This document shows, piece by piece, positions 11,750-21,680 of a DNA stretch of 64,000 nucleotides (position 1 is the stretch's first letter; each line of letters begins with the position of its first letter). The position numbers and the translations under genes are program-made. This stretch comes from Artocarpus heterophyllus (lineage: Eukaryota > Streptophyta > Magnoliopsida > Rosales > Moraceae), in contig CM046353.1 of the NCBI GenBank assembly GCA_025403435.1, positions 15,610,836-15,674,835 on the forward strand. Reading direction: 5' to 3'. The notes under the pieces are model-generated. The model worked only from the letters and a program-made list of their open reading frames with translations. It had not been told where the DNA came from and ran no database searches.

Positions 11750-12334
11750 ATGTCTCCAATGTACCAATATGTGTAACATCATTAAACTTAGGATGTTACC
11801 CTTTGGTATATCAAAAGACATAAGTCAAAAGTATTGGCCCATTAATTCATTTCAGGCTTAAGATACAAGATATATGAATGTCTAAAGTGAATTGATTTAA
11901 ACTAATGGAATTATTAATTAAGTCAATTCATCTTTAGTCTTGATCCAATATATCGGTAACTATAACAATATACTAATGTTTCTACTCATGGAGTCCAACT
12001 TCGAGGACCAATACACGTCGTCTTCTATTAGGGATGTAGACAATATAACAATCTTGACATGAATAAAGTAGCCAAATTTATTCCCTTGATTGCAGACCTT
12101 ATCCTTTAAACTATCACCTTTAAGATTCATGTCTTTCGCATAATTTATCCATCATATGCACGATCTAAAATGTTTAAACTAACAATCTTAGACTTTTGTT
12201 TGCTTATCATATATTCAACATAAATGAATATAAAAAATAACATTTGGTATATGAAAATAAATAATAAATTATTTATTAATTAAATGTCTCTAAAATCTAT
12301 TATATCATTTAATCCTTAGGGCACCTAGTCTAAC
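11745..12334 (-). repeat. 5' LTR of Z, second segment
   Basis: Resumes the Z LTR after element A; the first five bases GAGTC are the right copy of A's target duplication. The text tracks the U3 end of other LTRs with many substitutions and ends in CTAACA at 12334. Confidence 0.8.
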
Positions 12335-12344
12335 AACTGTATAT

Positions 12345-13430
12345 CACATGAAGCCTAAAATATAATTGATTCCTTAATAATTTTATTTATCTAAATTAAT
12401 TCACTTTGATAATAATTTATGCTTCATTTTTAATCTTGAAGTAGATACGTGAAATTTATAACATCTGTCTTTTGATATAGTAAAGGCAAAAACTTCAATA
12501 AATAAAGGATCTCAAGTTGATATATTGAAGGCATGACTTATTTTAGATGATAACATGATTCACAGATATGGAATCCATATCTCTTTAACAAGAGAACGCT
12601 ATGCTTTCAAAGGCATCATTTAGGATTTGAAAAAGAACAAGACCTCAATATATAGCATTCATAACTTGTGTCTTTTGATATAGCAATGGCAAGAACCCTA
12701 ATAAATAAAGGCTCTCACATTGAAACATTGAAGGCATGACTTATATTTGCTGATAGCATGATTCATAGATACAGAATCTATATTTCTTTAACAAGAGTCA
12801 GTGTTATACTTTCAAAGGCATTGTTTAGGGAGTAAATAGTATTGTTGAACTTTAAATTATTCACTTTTGCATAATGCACCTTGAACTTTTACTCCTAACA
12901 CAATGCATCGTGAATTTTGAGATTTTTAGCAATTGAGGTCTAATAGCTACTTTTAATTTCTAATAAGCACTATCTTTCATGCATTGAGCTTTAATATTTT
13001 CCTAAAATGATGAGCTCTATCTTTAAGAAACTTATATGCGAATCTTGTTACCAAAACTGCTTATGTTTTTCTAACACTTATTAGATATTAGATCTCAGTT
13101 ACTAATGATTTAAAAATTCAAAGTACATTTTGTCAAGATTTAAAGTCAAAGTATATTATGCAAAAAAATGAATAGTCTAGAGTGCAACAATGCAATTTAT
13201 TTTTATTAAGGATTTGAAAGAAGAACAAAACCTCAATCATTTGGTTATGCCAGGTAACCAAATGATAATTCTATCTTTATATGTTATAAATGGGATATTT
13301 TTTCAATGGTGAAATAATAGAACTTTGAGATAAAATAATCGAAAAAGTAAAAGAGATTTTACCTTTAAGCCAATTATAGCTAACCTATGGGGACACACAT
13401 ATGATAAGAGACCTTGAAGGAATTAATAGG
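12345..13430 (+). repeat. Ancient copia LTR fragment in reverse orientation
   Basis: The plus strand resembles the reverse complement of the A-family LTR. Landmarks are the paired AATTCACTTT stretch (12350-12420), TGTCTTTTGATATAG (12468), GGAGGCATGAC-like text, AGATATGGAATCCATA (12555), then CATTTGG..ATGGTATA-like text and AATAATCGAAAAAGTAA up to about 13430. A ~200 bp portion appears twice (about 12455-12650 and 12665-12835). The second copy is interrupted at 12831-13206 by a TIR element. Heavily diverged, so much older than the other copies. Confidence 0.6.
12831..13206. mobile_element. Non-autonomous TIR element (MITE-like) in the ancient LTR
   Basis: The repeated text TTTAGG|ATTTGAAA, continuous in the first duplicate near 12613, is split here by about 375 bp. 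The ends are imperfect inverted repeats of about 50 bp: GTATTGTTGAAC..TTGCATAATGCACC on the left and the complement of GCATAATATACTTTGAC..GCATTGTTGC on the right. There is no coding capacity. Superfamily not assigned, because the target duplication is unclear (TTTAGGG against TTAAGG). Confidence 0.5.
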
Positions 13431-14613
13431 AGTCTCATAGTGTGATATATTATTATGAGTCCAACTTCAAACTTATAACATAGCAGTACCAAATTTAATA
13501 ATTAAACATATGAATAATTTAGGATTAATTTCTCTATTACGTATATCTTGGTCCTTATGCTTGCTTATAATACCTATTAAACAAATCAAACCTGAATCCA
13601 ATATTACTAGTGAGATAGAAGTACATGCAAGTCTAGCCAGTGGGCTAGATGGGGCACGATGCTAAAATCTTAGGGGGAACTGGGTACATGGCCCACCTTC
13701 ATAGGTTGTTAGATGCCAACTACAAGCTATTTTCAGGAGAATTAGTTATTTAATTAATTGTAAAAAAAATAAATCAAATATGAAATTGTGATAGTTATCT
13801 TATTGTGTATAATTATACACCTAATTTAATTTAAGAATTAGAAATACTAATTATTTGTGGTGACTAAATAGTTAATCAAAATCCTAGTGTTTCTTGATTT
13901 AAATAGATCAAATGAATATATTACAATTGGATAATTACTTGAAAGATATTATTTAAGAAAAGTAGGAATTAAAATTTTATTTAGATTTATTCAGATGGGG
14001 CAAAATTACACCCGAGCCTTTCTCTAGCAATGGTTGAATTTTACAATAGCCCTATGGTTATTGGTTGAATTTTTGTTAAGGGCAAGAAGAAGAAAAAAAG
14101 TACTTTTAGTTTCCTCATACACTAATGGTTTCTCCAACCTATTCTATAAATAAGTACTCAAAGTCTTCATTGAAGTTTTAGACTACCTAAGTGTTTTTTA
14201 GAGAGAGAAAACAAAATTCATAATTTCCCCATTATTTTTTCTTGGTGCAATTGAGTGGTTCAAAATATATTCCTAGTGTGTCGATAGTTAGCTGAGTTGT
14301 GCCCATACATACATCGATCTAAGAAAAGAATAACATAAAAACTCAATTGATTGAGGTCCTTAGCAACTTGTTTGGTAAGGGGATTGATGGGTGGATGAAG
14401 AGGAGTAGAGGGAGAGGCTAAATCATGCGTTTGGTTAGAAGGAGATGGCAATAGAGAGGAGATGTGGGCGGATGAGTAATGCACCTGAGCCCACCATTTC
14501 TCATCCTTCCTCTATTGGATGAATTAAGGAGTAAAAAAAATGGAGTGAATTGTTTAAGCGAGAAAAAATCATTTCTACAATCCAAAATTTTAGTTACATT
14601 TTTAGCCTAAAAA
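13431..14613. other. AT-rich stretch without a recognised gene
   Basis: No convincing coding region. A TATA-like CTATAAATAA at 14144-14153 is followed by an AGAGAGAGAAA tract, which resembles an old small LTR promoter but has no partner here. The segment ends at the gypsy-like LTR at 14614. Confidence 0.4.
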
Positions 14614-16514
14614 TGTAACACCCTTGAATTTCAAAGTAAGGTTAGTTATGTTAAGTTTAGTTATTAAGTGTACCAGTGTAAATTTTGTTCATAATTTTAG
14701 TTATTTGAAGATTTTGTTGCATTTGTCATATTTAAAAATTTGATTTTTAGTATTCAAATACCAAATGACATTTTTATCCCACATTTTCTCCATATTTACA
14801 AAAATGCCTTTGGGGCCTTTTCTTTTTATTTTTCTTTTCCTTTTCTTTTCTTTCACGCTCACTCTCTCTTTCTCTTAGCTCTCTCTCTCGTCTCTCTCTG
14901 TGCGAATCTCTCTCCCTCTTTCCTACAAAAATTTTCAATCTCAGGCTTTATTCTCGCTGATTTGAAGTCGAGAAACAAGATTGAAGCCTAAAATCCTCTT
15001 CAAAATGGTTGATTTGAGGTTAGCCCTTTTTTCTCTCTAAAATTTTGATTTTCAGTTTGAATTTTTATGCATTTTCTAATCTGGAGTTTGGTGAGCTTAG
15101 ATAATATTTAATCTAACCTTGTAGGCCTTATTTTACCATGAATCTAAGCTTTATTTAAACAAAATTTGATTTAATCAAGTTTTGACATTTTTCTTTGATT
15201 TTTAAATCAAAGGTGAAATTGAGTTTAAATTTAGGGAAAATGGTATAAACTTGTTCTACTATGATTTTTTATGCTTTCTGTATGATTCTCATGATCTGGG
15301 AATTGAAAAACAGGTTTTAAATTTAAATTTTGAGCTTGGGGAGGTCGAGACTCGAAGTCTCGTGTCCCCAGATTTTGCCAGTTCGACAGGCCAAACTTGA
15401 TCTTCGACAGGTCGGATTCGTAGGTTCGGTAGGTTGGATTCATCAGGTCGGTAGGCCGAACCTGGGAAAGTTTGGTAGGCCGGTCCTGGTTGGTCGACAG
15501 GCCAAACTGTGTAGTTTGACAGGCCGATTGTGGACTTAGAAACTTATGTTTTTACTACGGTTTTCAATGTTTGATGATTCTGAAATGTTTCGAAAAGGAT
15601 TATGATTTTGGGTTATGAATATTTTGAGTCAAAAGGCACACTAATAGTTAAACTAACATAACGATATTTGTTAAATGTGATTTTTGATTTTGAATGTAGT
15701 TTTAAGCACTTGAATATTGATTGGAGCATACGTTGAATTTTATTTGGAGCTTACATTATTGGATTTTAATGAGGTAGGATATACACATTTCTATCCCTTT
15801 CTTTGGCAGCCCTTTCTAAACTGTTTGGGCTAAATACTTGACCTTTCGAATGAATGATGAAAATAATGTCTTTGATTTTGAAGAATTGTATTTTGATATT
15901 CCTTTTGGATTTTCAAAACTCGTACGGTGATGTTTTATCAAGTTGCTTTCAAGTAAGTGTTTTTATTGATTTGTTAAGACTTTGAGATTCATCTCAAATA
16001 GAACGGTTTGTGAATAATTATCTGTTTTTTTATTACTATTTTAAAATAACTTGTTTTTAACTAATTATCTTACTGAGCCTTCCGCTCACGTTTTTTCCAT
16101 TTTCAAAATTTCCCCTTCTAGGTGGGAGAAGGAAGGATGGGCCCAAGATTGAAACCTGACTCTTTGGATTGAGATGGTATTTTCTTTAGAACTATGGAAT
16201 GATGCATGTACTGTCTGACTTGTCTCAGTGTTGATGTCATTTTTGTCTCTGTTAATAGTATATTTTAAGTTATCTTAGAGATGATGATTTTTAATATTTT
16301 TGTATTACTATTCTTGATATTGTATTTTAATTACCTGACCACCTTCATGGTAAGCATCGACGTGACGGTGACTGAGAATAACATTTCGGCCCCACTTTCG
16401 TGGCATTCACGTGACGGTGACCGCCGACGATATTTATTTGCTTTTTCTTTAATTACTTCATTTAATTCAACTTCTTTACCTAAAACTCCCCGATCCCCAT
16501 CTTAGGGCGTCACA
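14614..16514 (+). repeat. 5' LTR of the gypsy-like element (1901 bp)
   Basis: Direct copy of 16710-18635. It has a CT-rich stretch at about 14815-14925, GGCAGGCC-type units at 15382-15530 and the GGCGTCACA end next to the primer site. Confidence 0.88.
15382..15530. repeat. GGCAGGCC cassette in the gypsy-like 5' LTR
   Basis: About seven diverged units of ~21-23 bp (TTCGACAGGCCAAAC, TCGGTAGGCCGAAC and similar). Same core as the cassettes in the copia LTRs, in a different retrotransposon superfamily. Confidence 0.8.
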
Positions 16515-16517
16515 GAA

Positions 16518-16529
16518 TGGTATCAGAGC
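16518..16529 (+). promoter_or_regulatory. Primer-binding site of the gypsy-like element
   Basis: TGGTATCAGAGC, three bases after the LTR end GTCACA; initiator tRNA-Met type. Confidence 0.88.
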
Positions 16530-16696
16530 GCAGGCTTCAGATCTTTCGAAAACTAAACCTGTGAGATTTTCACTGTTTTGTTTTGATCTTTCAAGTTTTA
16601 TGTTGGGACAGTTGTCGTTACAGTTGCGTTTGAGTACACAGTGTTATTTATGATAAATTTTTTATGTTTTTAAATTTTGAGGATGAAATTTCTCTT

Positions 16697-16708
16697 AAGG
16701 AGGGTGGA
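16697..16708 (+). promoter_or_regulatory. Polypurine tract of the gypsy-like element
   Basis: AAGGAGGGTGGA directly before the TGTAACACCC of the 3' LTR. Confidence 0.75.
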
Positions 16709-16709
16709 T

Positions 16710-18635
16710 TGTAACACCCTTGAATTTCAAAGTAAGTTTAGTTATTAAGTGCGCCAGTGTAAATTTTGTTAATAATTTTAGTCATTTGAAGATTTTATTG
16801 CATTTTCATATTTAAAAATTTGATTTTTAGTGTTAAAATACCAAATGACATTTTTATCCCAGATTTTCTCCATATTTACAAAAATGCCCTTGGGGCCTTT
16901 TCTTTTTATTTTTCTTTTCCTTTTCTTTTCTTTCACGCTCACTCTCTCTTTCGCTTTGCTCTCTCTCTCGTCTCTCTTTGTGCGAATCTCTCTGCCTCTA
17001 TCTTGCAAAAATTTTCAATCTCAAGCTTTATTCTCGCTGATTTGAAGTCAAGAAACAAGATTGAAGCCTAAAATCCTCTTCAAAATGGTTGATTTGAGGT
17101 TAGCCCTTTTTTCTCTCTAAAATTTTGATTTTTGGTTTGAATTTTTATGCATTTTCTAATCTAGAGTTTGGCGAGCTTAGATAATGTTTAATCTAAGCTT
17201 GTAGGCCTTATTTTATCATGAATCTAAGCGTTATTTGAACAAAATTTGATTTAATCAAGTTTTGACATTTTTTATTGATTTTTAAATCACAGGTGAAATT
17301 GAGTTTAAATTTGAGAAAAATGGTCTAAACTTGTTCTACTATGATTTTCTATGCTTTCTGTATGATTTTCATGATCTGGGAATTGAAAAACAGGTTTTAA
17401 ATTTGAATTTTCAGCTTGGGGAGGTCGAGACTTGAAGTCTCAGGTCCCCAGATTTTGCCAGTCCGACAGGCCGAACTTGATCTTCTGCAGGCTGGATTCA
17501 TAGGTTCGATAGGTTGGATTCATCAGGTCGGTAGGCCGAACCTAGGAAAGTTCGGCAAGTCAGTCCTGGTTGGTCGGAGGCCGAACTGTGTAGTTCGGCA
17601 GGCCAGTTCAGGGTGTTCGGCAGGCCGACTGTGGACTTAGAAACTTGTTTTTTTACTACGGTTTTCAATGTTTGATGATTCTGAAATGTTTCAAAAAGGA
17701 TTATGATTTTGGGTTATGAATATTTTGAGTCAAAAGGCACACTGATAGTTAAACTGACATAATGATATTTGTTAAATGTGATTTCTGATTTTAAATGCAG
17801 CTTTAAGCACTTGAATATTGATTGGAGCATACATTGAATTTTATTTGGAGTTTACGTTATTAGATTTTAATGAGGTAGGATATATACATTTCTATCCCTT
17901 TCTTTGGCAACCCTTTTTAAACTGTTTGGGCCAAATGCTTGACCTTTTGAATGATTGATGAAAATAATGTATTTGATTTTGAAGAATTGTACTTTGATAT
18001 TCTTTTTGGATGTTTAAAACCCGTACGGTGATGTTTTATCAAGTTGCTTTGAAGTAAGTGTTTTTATTGATTTGTTAAGACTTTGAGATTCATCTCAAAT
18101 AGAACGGTTTGTGAATAATTATCTGTTTTTTTATTACTATTTTAAAATAACTTGTTTTTAACTAATTATCCTATTGAGCCTTTCGCTCACGTTTTTCCTA
18201 TTTTCGAAATTTCCCCTTCCAGGTGGGAGAAGGAAGGATGGGCCCAGGATCGAAAACTGACTCTTTGGATTGAAATGGTATTTTCTTTAGAACTGTGGTA
18301 TGATGTGTGCACTGTACGACTTGTCCCAGTGTTGATGTCATTTTCGTCTCTGTTAATAGTATATTTTAATTTATCTTAGAGACGATGATTTTCAATATTT
18401 TTGTATTACTATTCTTGATATTGTATTTTAATTACCTGCCCACCTTCGTAGTAAGCATCCACATGACAGTGAATGAGAATAACATTTTGGCCCCACTTTC
18501 ATGGCATTCACGTGACGGTGACCGCCGATGATATTTATTTATTTCCTATGATATTTATTTACTTTCTCTTTAATTACTTCGTTTAATTCAACTTCTTTAC
18601 CTAAAACTCCCTTACCCCCACCTCAGGGCGTCACA
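16710..18635 (+). repeat. 3' LTR of the gypsy-like element (1926 bp)
   Basis: Partner of 14614-16514 with scattered substitutions. Its cassette at 17462-17632 has one more ~22 bp unit (near 17593-17614) than the 5' LTR. An ATTTATTT-containing duplication occurs near 18531-18560. Confidence 0.88.
17462..17632. repeat. GGCAGGCC cassette in the gypsy-like 3' LTR
   Basis: About eight units, including well-preserved TTCGGCAGGCC cores at about 17593 and 17615. Confidence 0.8.
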
Positions 18636-19880
18636 GAAAAATTACTCTCTTTCTTCCACTTTGTCTTTCCCATGTTCCCTTTCCTCTTCAGAGCAACATA
18701 TCAGGAAGAAAAAAGGTAATTCAATCAAACGTTCTCTCTATTTTCTTATTTTTATCATTTACGCCAATATAATCCCAATCTTCTACACTTCAAAAATTGT
18801 AAACATTTTTATGAATAAGATATTTCTATTTTTTAATCTTTATAGAAAAATCTGATATACGCACATAACCATTTTAACTATTTGTTTTCATGCTTTCTCT
18901 TCTCCATTTTTTATCTTGGAAAAAAATGAAGGATTGGTGCTAAAAATTTCAAGTGCTTTACAGGAGGACTCAAAGTCCTACGTCAATTTTGACACTTTTT
19001 AGGTGTGATGTTATACTAATTTCTTATTTGGGTGTAAATTAGATTTTTTTCCTACAATTTTTTTTTTCTTTTACTGGTTGTTTAATTATTTTGGAGAGTT
19101 GTGATTATGGATTTGAATTTTCCAAGTTGATAAGAAAGTAAAGTAAGTGGAATAACATAATTGAAAAATATTGAAAAGGAAATTATAGATTGCCATTTCG
19201 TTAAAAAAATAGTCCCAATACTAACAAAAAATAGTCTTATAAGAGCTATATGGAATTATTGGTTATAGTTAATGTGTATAATTCTAAAAGTTCAAATATT
19301 CAAAGATGACAAAACTATATAACTTTCTTTATAAAGTTTAAGACGTTTTTTTATTTTTGACTTCCCCCAGCATTTTTTTTTTTTGGGGGCTTTGATAAGC
19401 TTAAATCTATTTACTTGTGCTTGTTTATTTTTAATTCTTTTTCTTGGTTTGTCTTGTTTTTTTTTCTCTTGTTTGTTGGTTGTCTCCATTTCTCTATTTG
19501 TTTCTTGACAATGAACCCTGCTGATAAAAGTTAAAAAATAAATAAAAAAACCAAGAGGAGCTCCTAAATCAAAGTCCAGAGACAATATAAATTTACAACA
19601 GACAAAGTAACAATGAAGAGGCTAGGAAGGAGGCAGTTATAAGAAATGAAATACCACAAAGATGTGGCAAGACTATGTTTTAGAATGACTTTTAGTTGTA
19701 GAAGAGTTTCATCTCTTAATGTTTAGAATATTTAGACTTTTGTCCTCTTTAATTATGTATGCTTGTGTTAGAGTGAACATCTTATGCCTCTAATATAAGT
19801 AGATAGTTTTATTGTTAGATTTAGTTGCCTCTCTTTTGTCTTAAATTCTGTTTGTCTTCTATTATATTGTTAATTACTTT
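18636..19880. other. AT-rich flank without a recognised gene
   Basis: Between the gypsy-like element and the Myb/SANT pseudogene. It contains homopolymer runs (a T run then GGGGG at about 19373-19388). No feature could be identified; its right end may be the 5' untranslated or intron part of the pseudogene. Confidence 0.35.
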
Positions 19881-19886
19881 AATCAT

Positions 19887-21205
19887 GGTGATCAACCGAA
19901 AAAGGATACAGTGAAGTGGTCTGACCGTATGGATGTTATTCTATTTGATGCACTATTAGAGCAACAATTTATTGGACGGGACATTTACAACAACTGCTTA
20001 CAACATTGTTCTGAAAATTTGTCGAGATAAACTAAAATACCCTTTTGATAAATATCATCTGAAAAATTGAATCAAAACTTTGAAGATTAATTTTAGTGCC
20101 TACCGTGATCTTTTCAAAGGCCTAACTGAGTTTGCTTGGAGCTCAGTTACGAAGATGTTTGAAGCAGAACCTAAAGTTTGGAATGTTCTTATAACGTCTT
20201 TAATACTTAATCTGTTTTATAGTTAAGGTTATTTTTTTTTTGACGAAATTCCAATACGTTGCTAATAACTTGTTCTATCATTTGAGCTTAAATGCAGGCT
20301 AAACCTCATGCTAGAAAATAGAGAGTTACTGAAATTCAAAACCATGACAAACTGTCTAAGGGCATGTTTATTTTTAAGGATTCTCTGGACCCAATGGACT
20401 CAAATTTGGATTTGAGTATCAGAAATCCTTTAGATACGTGTTTATTTCCCTCAAAATTTGGATCAAATGACCATCAAGAATTCAAGTTTTTAGAGTTCTA
20501 ACTTCCCCTAAACTTTTTGTATTCGGATATCTTTGCTATAGTAAAAGCTAAAATTTTCTCTCATAACTTTTTTATTTGATATCCAATTGAGATACTTTTT
20601 TTTATTGTGTTTTTAGTGAAGAGATGAATAAATTAATATCTATATTGTATATTTTTTAAAATCATTAACGTTAAGATTTTATTAGATTTATTAATAAATA
20701 AAAAACTATTTTCACTGCTTCTTCAAACACAAATTCTAATTTTATTTCATACTCAAATTAAAACTTAAATATATATCTAAAAGTCAATTCAGATAACAAT
20801 TCAAATAATTAATTCTAATTCTAATTCTAATCACACAACTTAGATTAAATCATTAAAACAAATTCATTTACTAAACGGACCTTAAGTTATTTGCAAAGGA
20901 CAGAACCATTCGACAAACATATTGAGCTCATCTAATCTGGTGTAAATAATGTGGCTGAAGCAAGTAAGGAAGGAAATATTATTGCTGAAAAAGGGATTAT
21001 TGCTTTTAAAAAGGCTCGTCCACGTATTTATGAGGAGCATGACATTTATTTGGAGCTATTGAATCTCAGAGCTCCTAAAAATCAACAAATTGAGGTCGTT
21101 TTATTTCTTATCAAATATCCACCAAAAGCAGGAGCTTTTTTTGTGGTCCCAAGTGAAAAGAGGTATGAATTGTCGAAGATTATGCATCAAGTTAACGAGT
21201 CTTGA
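19887..21205 (+). pseudogene. Myb/SANT-like DNA-binding protein pseudogene, split by a MITE
   Basis: From 19887 the plus strand encodes GDQPKKDTVKWSDRMDVIL followed by FDALLEQQFIGRDIYNN. Further on come FAWSSVTKMFEAEPKVWNVL-like text (to about 20195), AKPHARK and HDKLSK. That order matches plant Myb/SANT-like (L10-interacting-MYB-type) proteins. These bind DNA and often derive from, or accompany, PIF/Harbinger transposases. Internal stops and frameshifts are frequent. A probable intron lies at about 20193-20298. The frame HDKLSK|LFAKDR is interrupted by MITE M1. An open segment at 20951-21205 (starting MAEASKEGN) may be the C-terminal exon. Host gene remnant or transposon-derived; not functional as read. 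Confidence 0.6.
20355..20885 (+). mobile_element. hAT-like MITE M1
   Basis: About 530 bp, non-coding and AT-rich, bounded by TAAGGGCATGTTTATTT and the complement of TAAGGTCCGTTTAGTAAA as imperfect terminal inverted repeats. It interrupts the Myb/SANT-like frame, since removing it joins KLSK to LFAKDR. It contains a TTCTAA microsatellite near 20812-20832. A related copy in reverse orientation is at 58819-59333. Confidence 0.65.
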
Positions 21206-21680
21206 TCTTGCAACTTTGGACTTATATACTTCCGTTTTGATATGAGAAGATAAGTAACTTTTGGAATATTCTCTTTTTGGCATATGGCATAGACAGAATG
21301 TGACTTTCATACATAACTGACGTGGAAAAGGGGAAAAAATACTAACTTATAATTTGATAATATAGAACAAGTGATTGGCCTATATATGTTTGGGAATATA
21401 ATTGTGTAGATATTTTTGTCAGGACTTTAAACTTTCTTATGATGTAAATATTATTTCATTGAATCTTTAATATTTCCAGAACTCATTATCACATATTTTA
21501 GATAGTGACACTAGTTACCAATAATAAGATTGTCTTATATATTTTTTTCATTTTTCTTCGTTTCCTTACCCTTTAGTTTCTTCAGTTTCTATCTTGTTAA
21601 ATGTTTACAAGATTATAAATTCGATATGTCATAGAATGCGAAAGAGTGCTATCGATGTCACAAATTATAATTATAATTTG
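21206..21680. other. Flank between pseudogene and solo LTR
   Basis: AT-rich; could be the 3' untranslated part of the Myb/SANT-like pseudogene. Nothing else recognised. Confidence 0.35.

Larger units (their letters stand above)
1..12334 (-). mobile_element. Copia LTR retrotransposon Z (old, 5' end only, split by A)
   Basis: Only the leader, primer-binding site and 5' LTR of this copy lie in the window; gag, pol and the 3' LTR would lie to the left. The leader at 1-815 matches the leaders of the other copies (compare 8715-9723) with many differences. The LTR starts at 830 with TGTTGG and ends at 12334 with CTAACA, but is split at 2095/11745 by element A. Removing A leaves about 1.85 kb, near the family length of 2.0 kb. 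It is clearly the more diverged copy, so it is older than A. The target duplication cannot be tested because the other end is outside the window. Confidence 0.85.
14614..18635 (+). mobile_element. Gypsy-like non-autonomous LTR element (LARD/TRIM-like)
   Basis: Two long direct repeats, 14614-16514 and 16710-18635, both TGTAACACCC..GTCACA. They flank only 195 bp holding a primer site (TGGTATCAGAGC, 16518-16529) at one end and a purine tract (about 16697-16708) at the other. TGTAACACCC ends with the adjacent GATGAAATTTCTCTTAAGGA segment are familiar from plant Ty3/gypsy elements, so it is probably gypsy-derived. No gag or pol remains, so it must use proteins of another element. Flanks are AAAAA on the left and GAAAA on the right, an imperfect target duplication. 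Confidence 0.85.

Noticed and set aside
14144..14153. TATA-like box as a host gene promoter
   Set aside because: No coding region or transcript-like structure follows before the gypsy-like LTR; may be from an old LTR.
15382..17632. GGCAGGCC arrays as a CRISPR array
   Set aside because: Repeats are degenerate, spacers are only 7-11 bp and themselves repeat-like, they sit in LTRs of plant retrotransposons, and there are no cas genes.
20951..21205. Stand-alone small gene starting MAEASKEGN
   Set aside because: The frame is open upstream in related text (VNNVAEASKEGN) and fits better as the tail of the Myb/SANT-like pseudogene; no own promoter seen.
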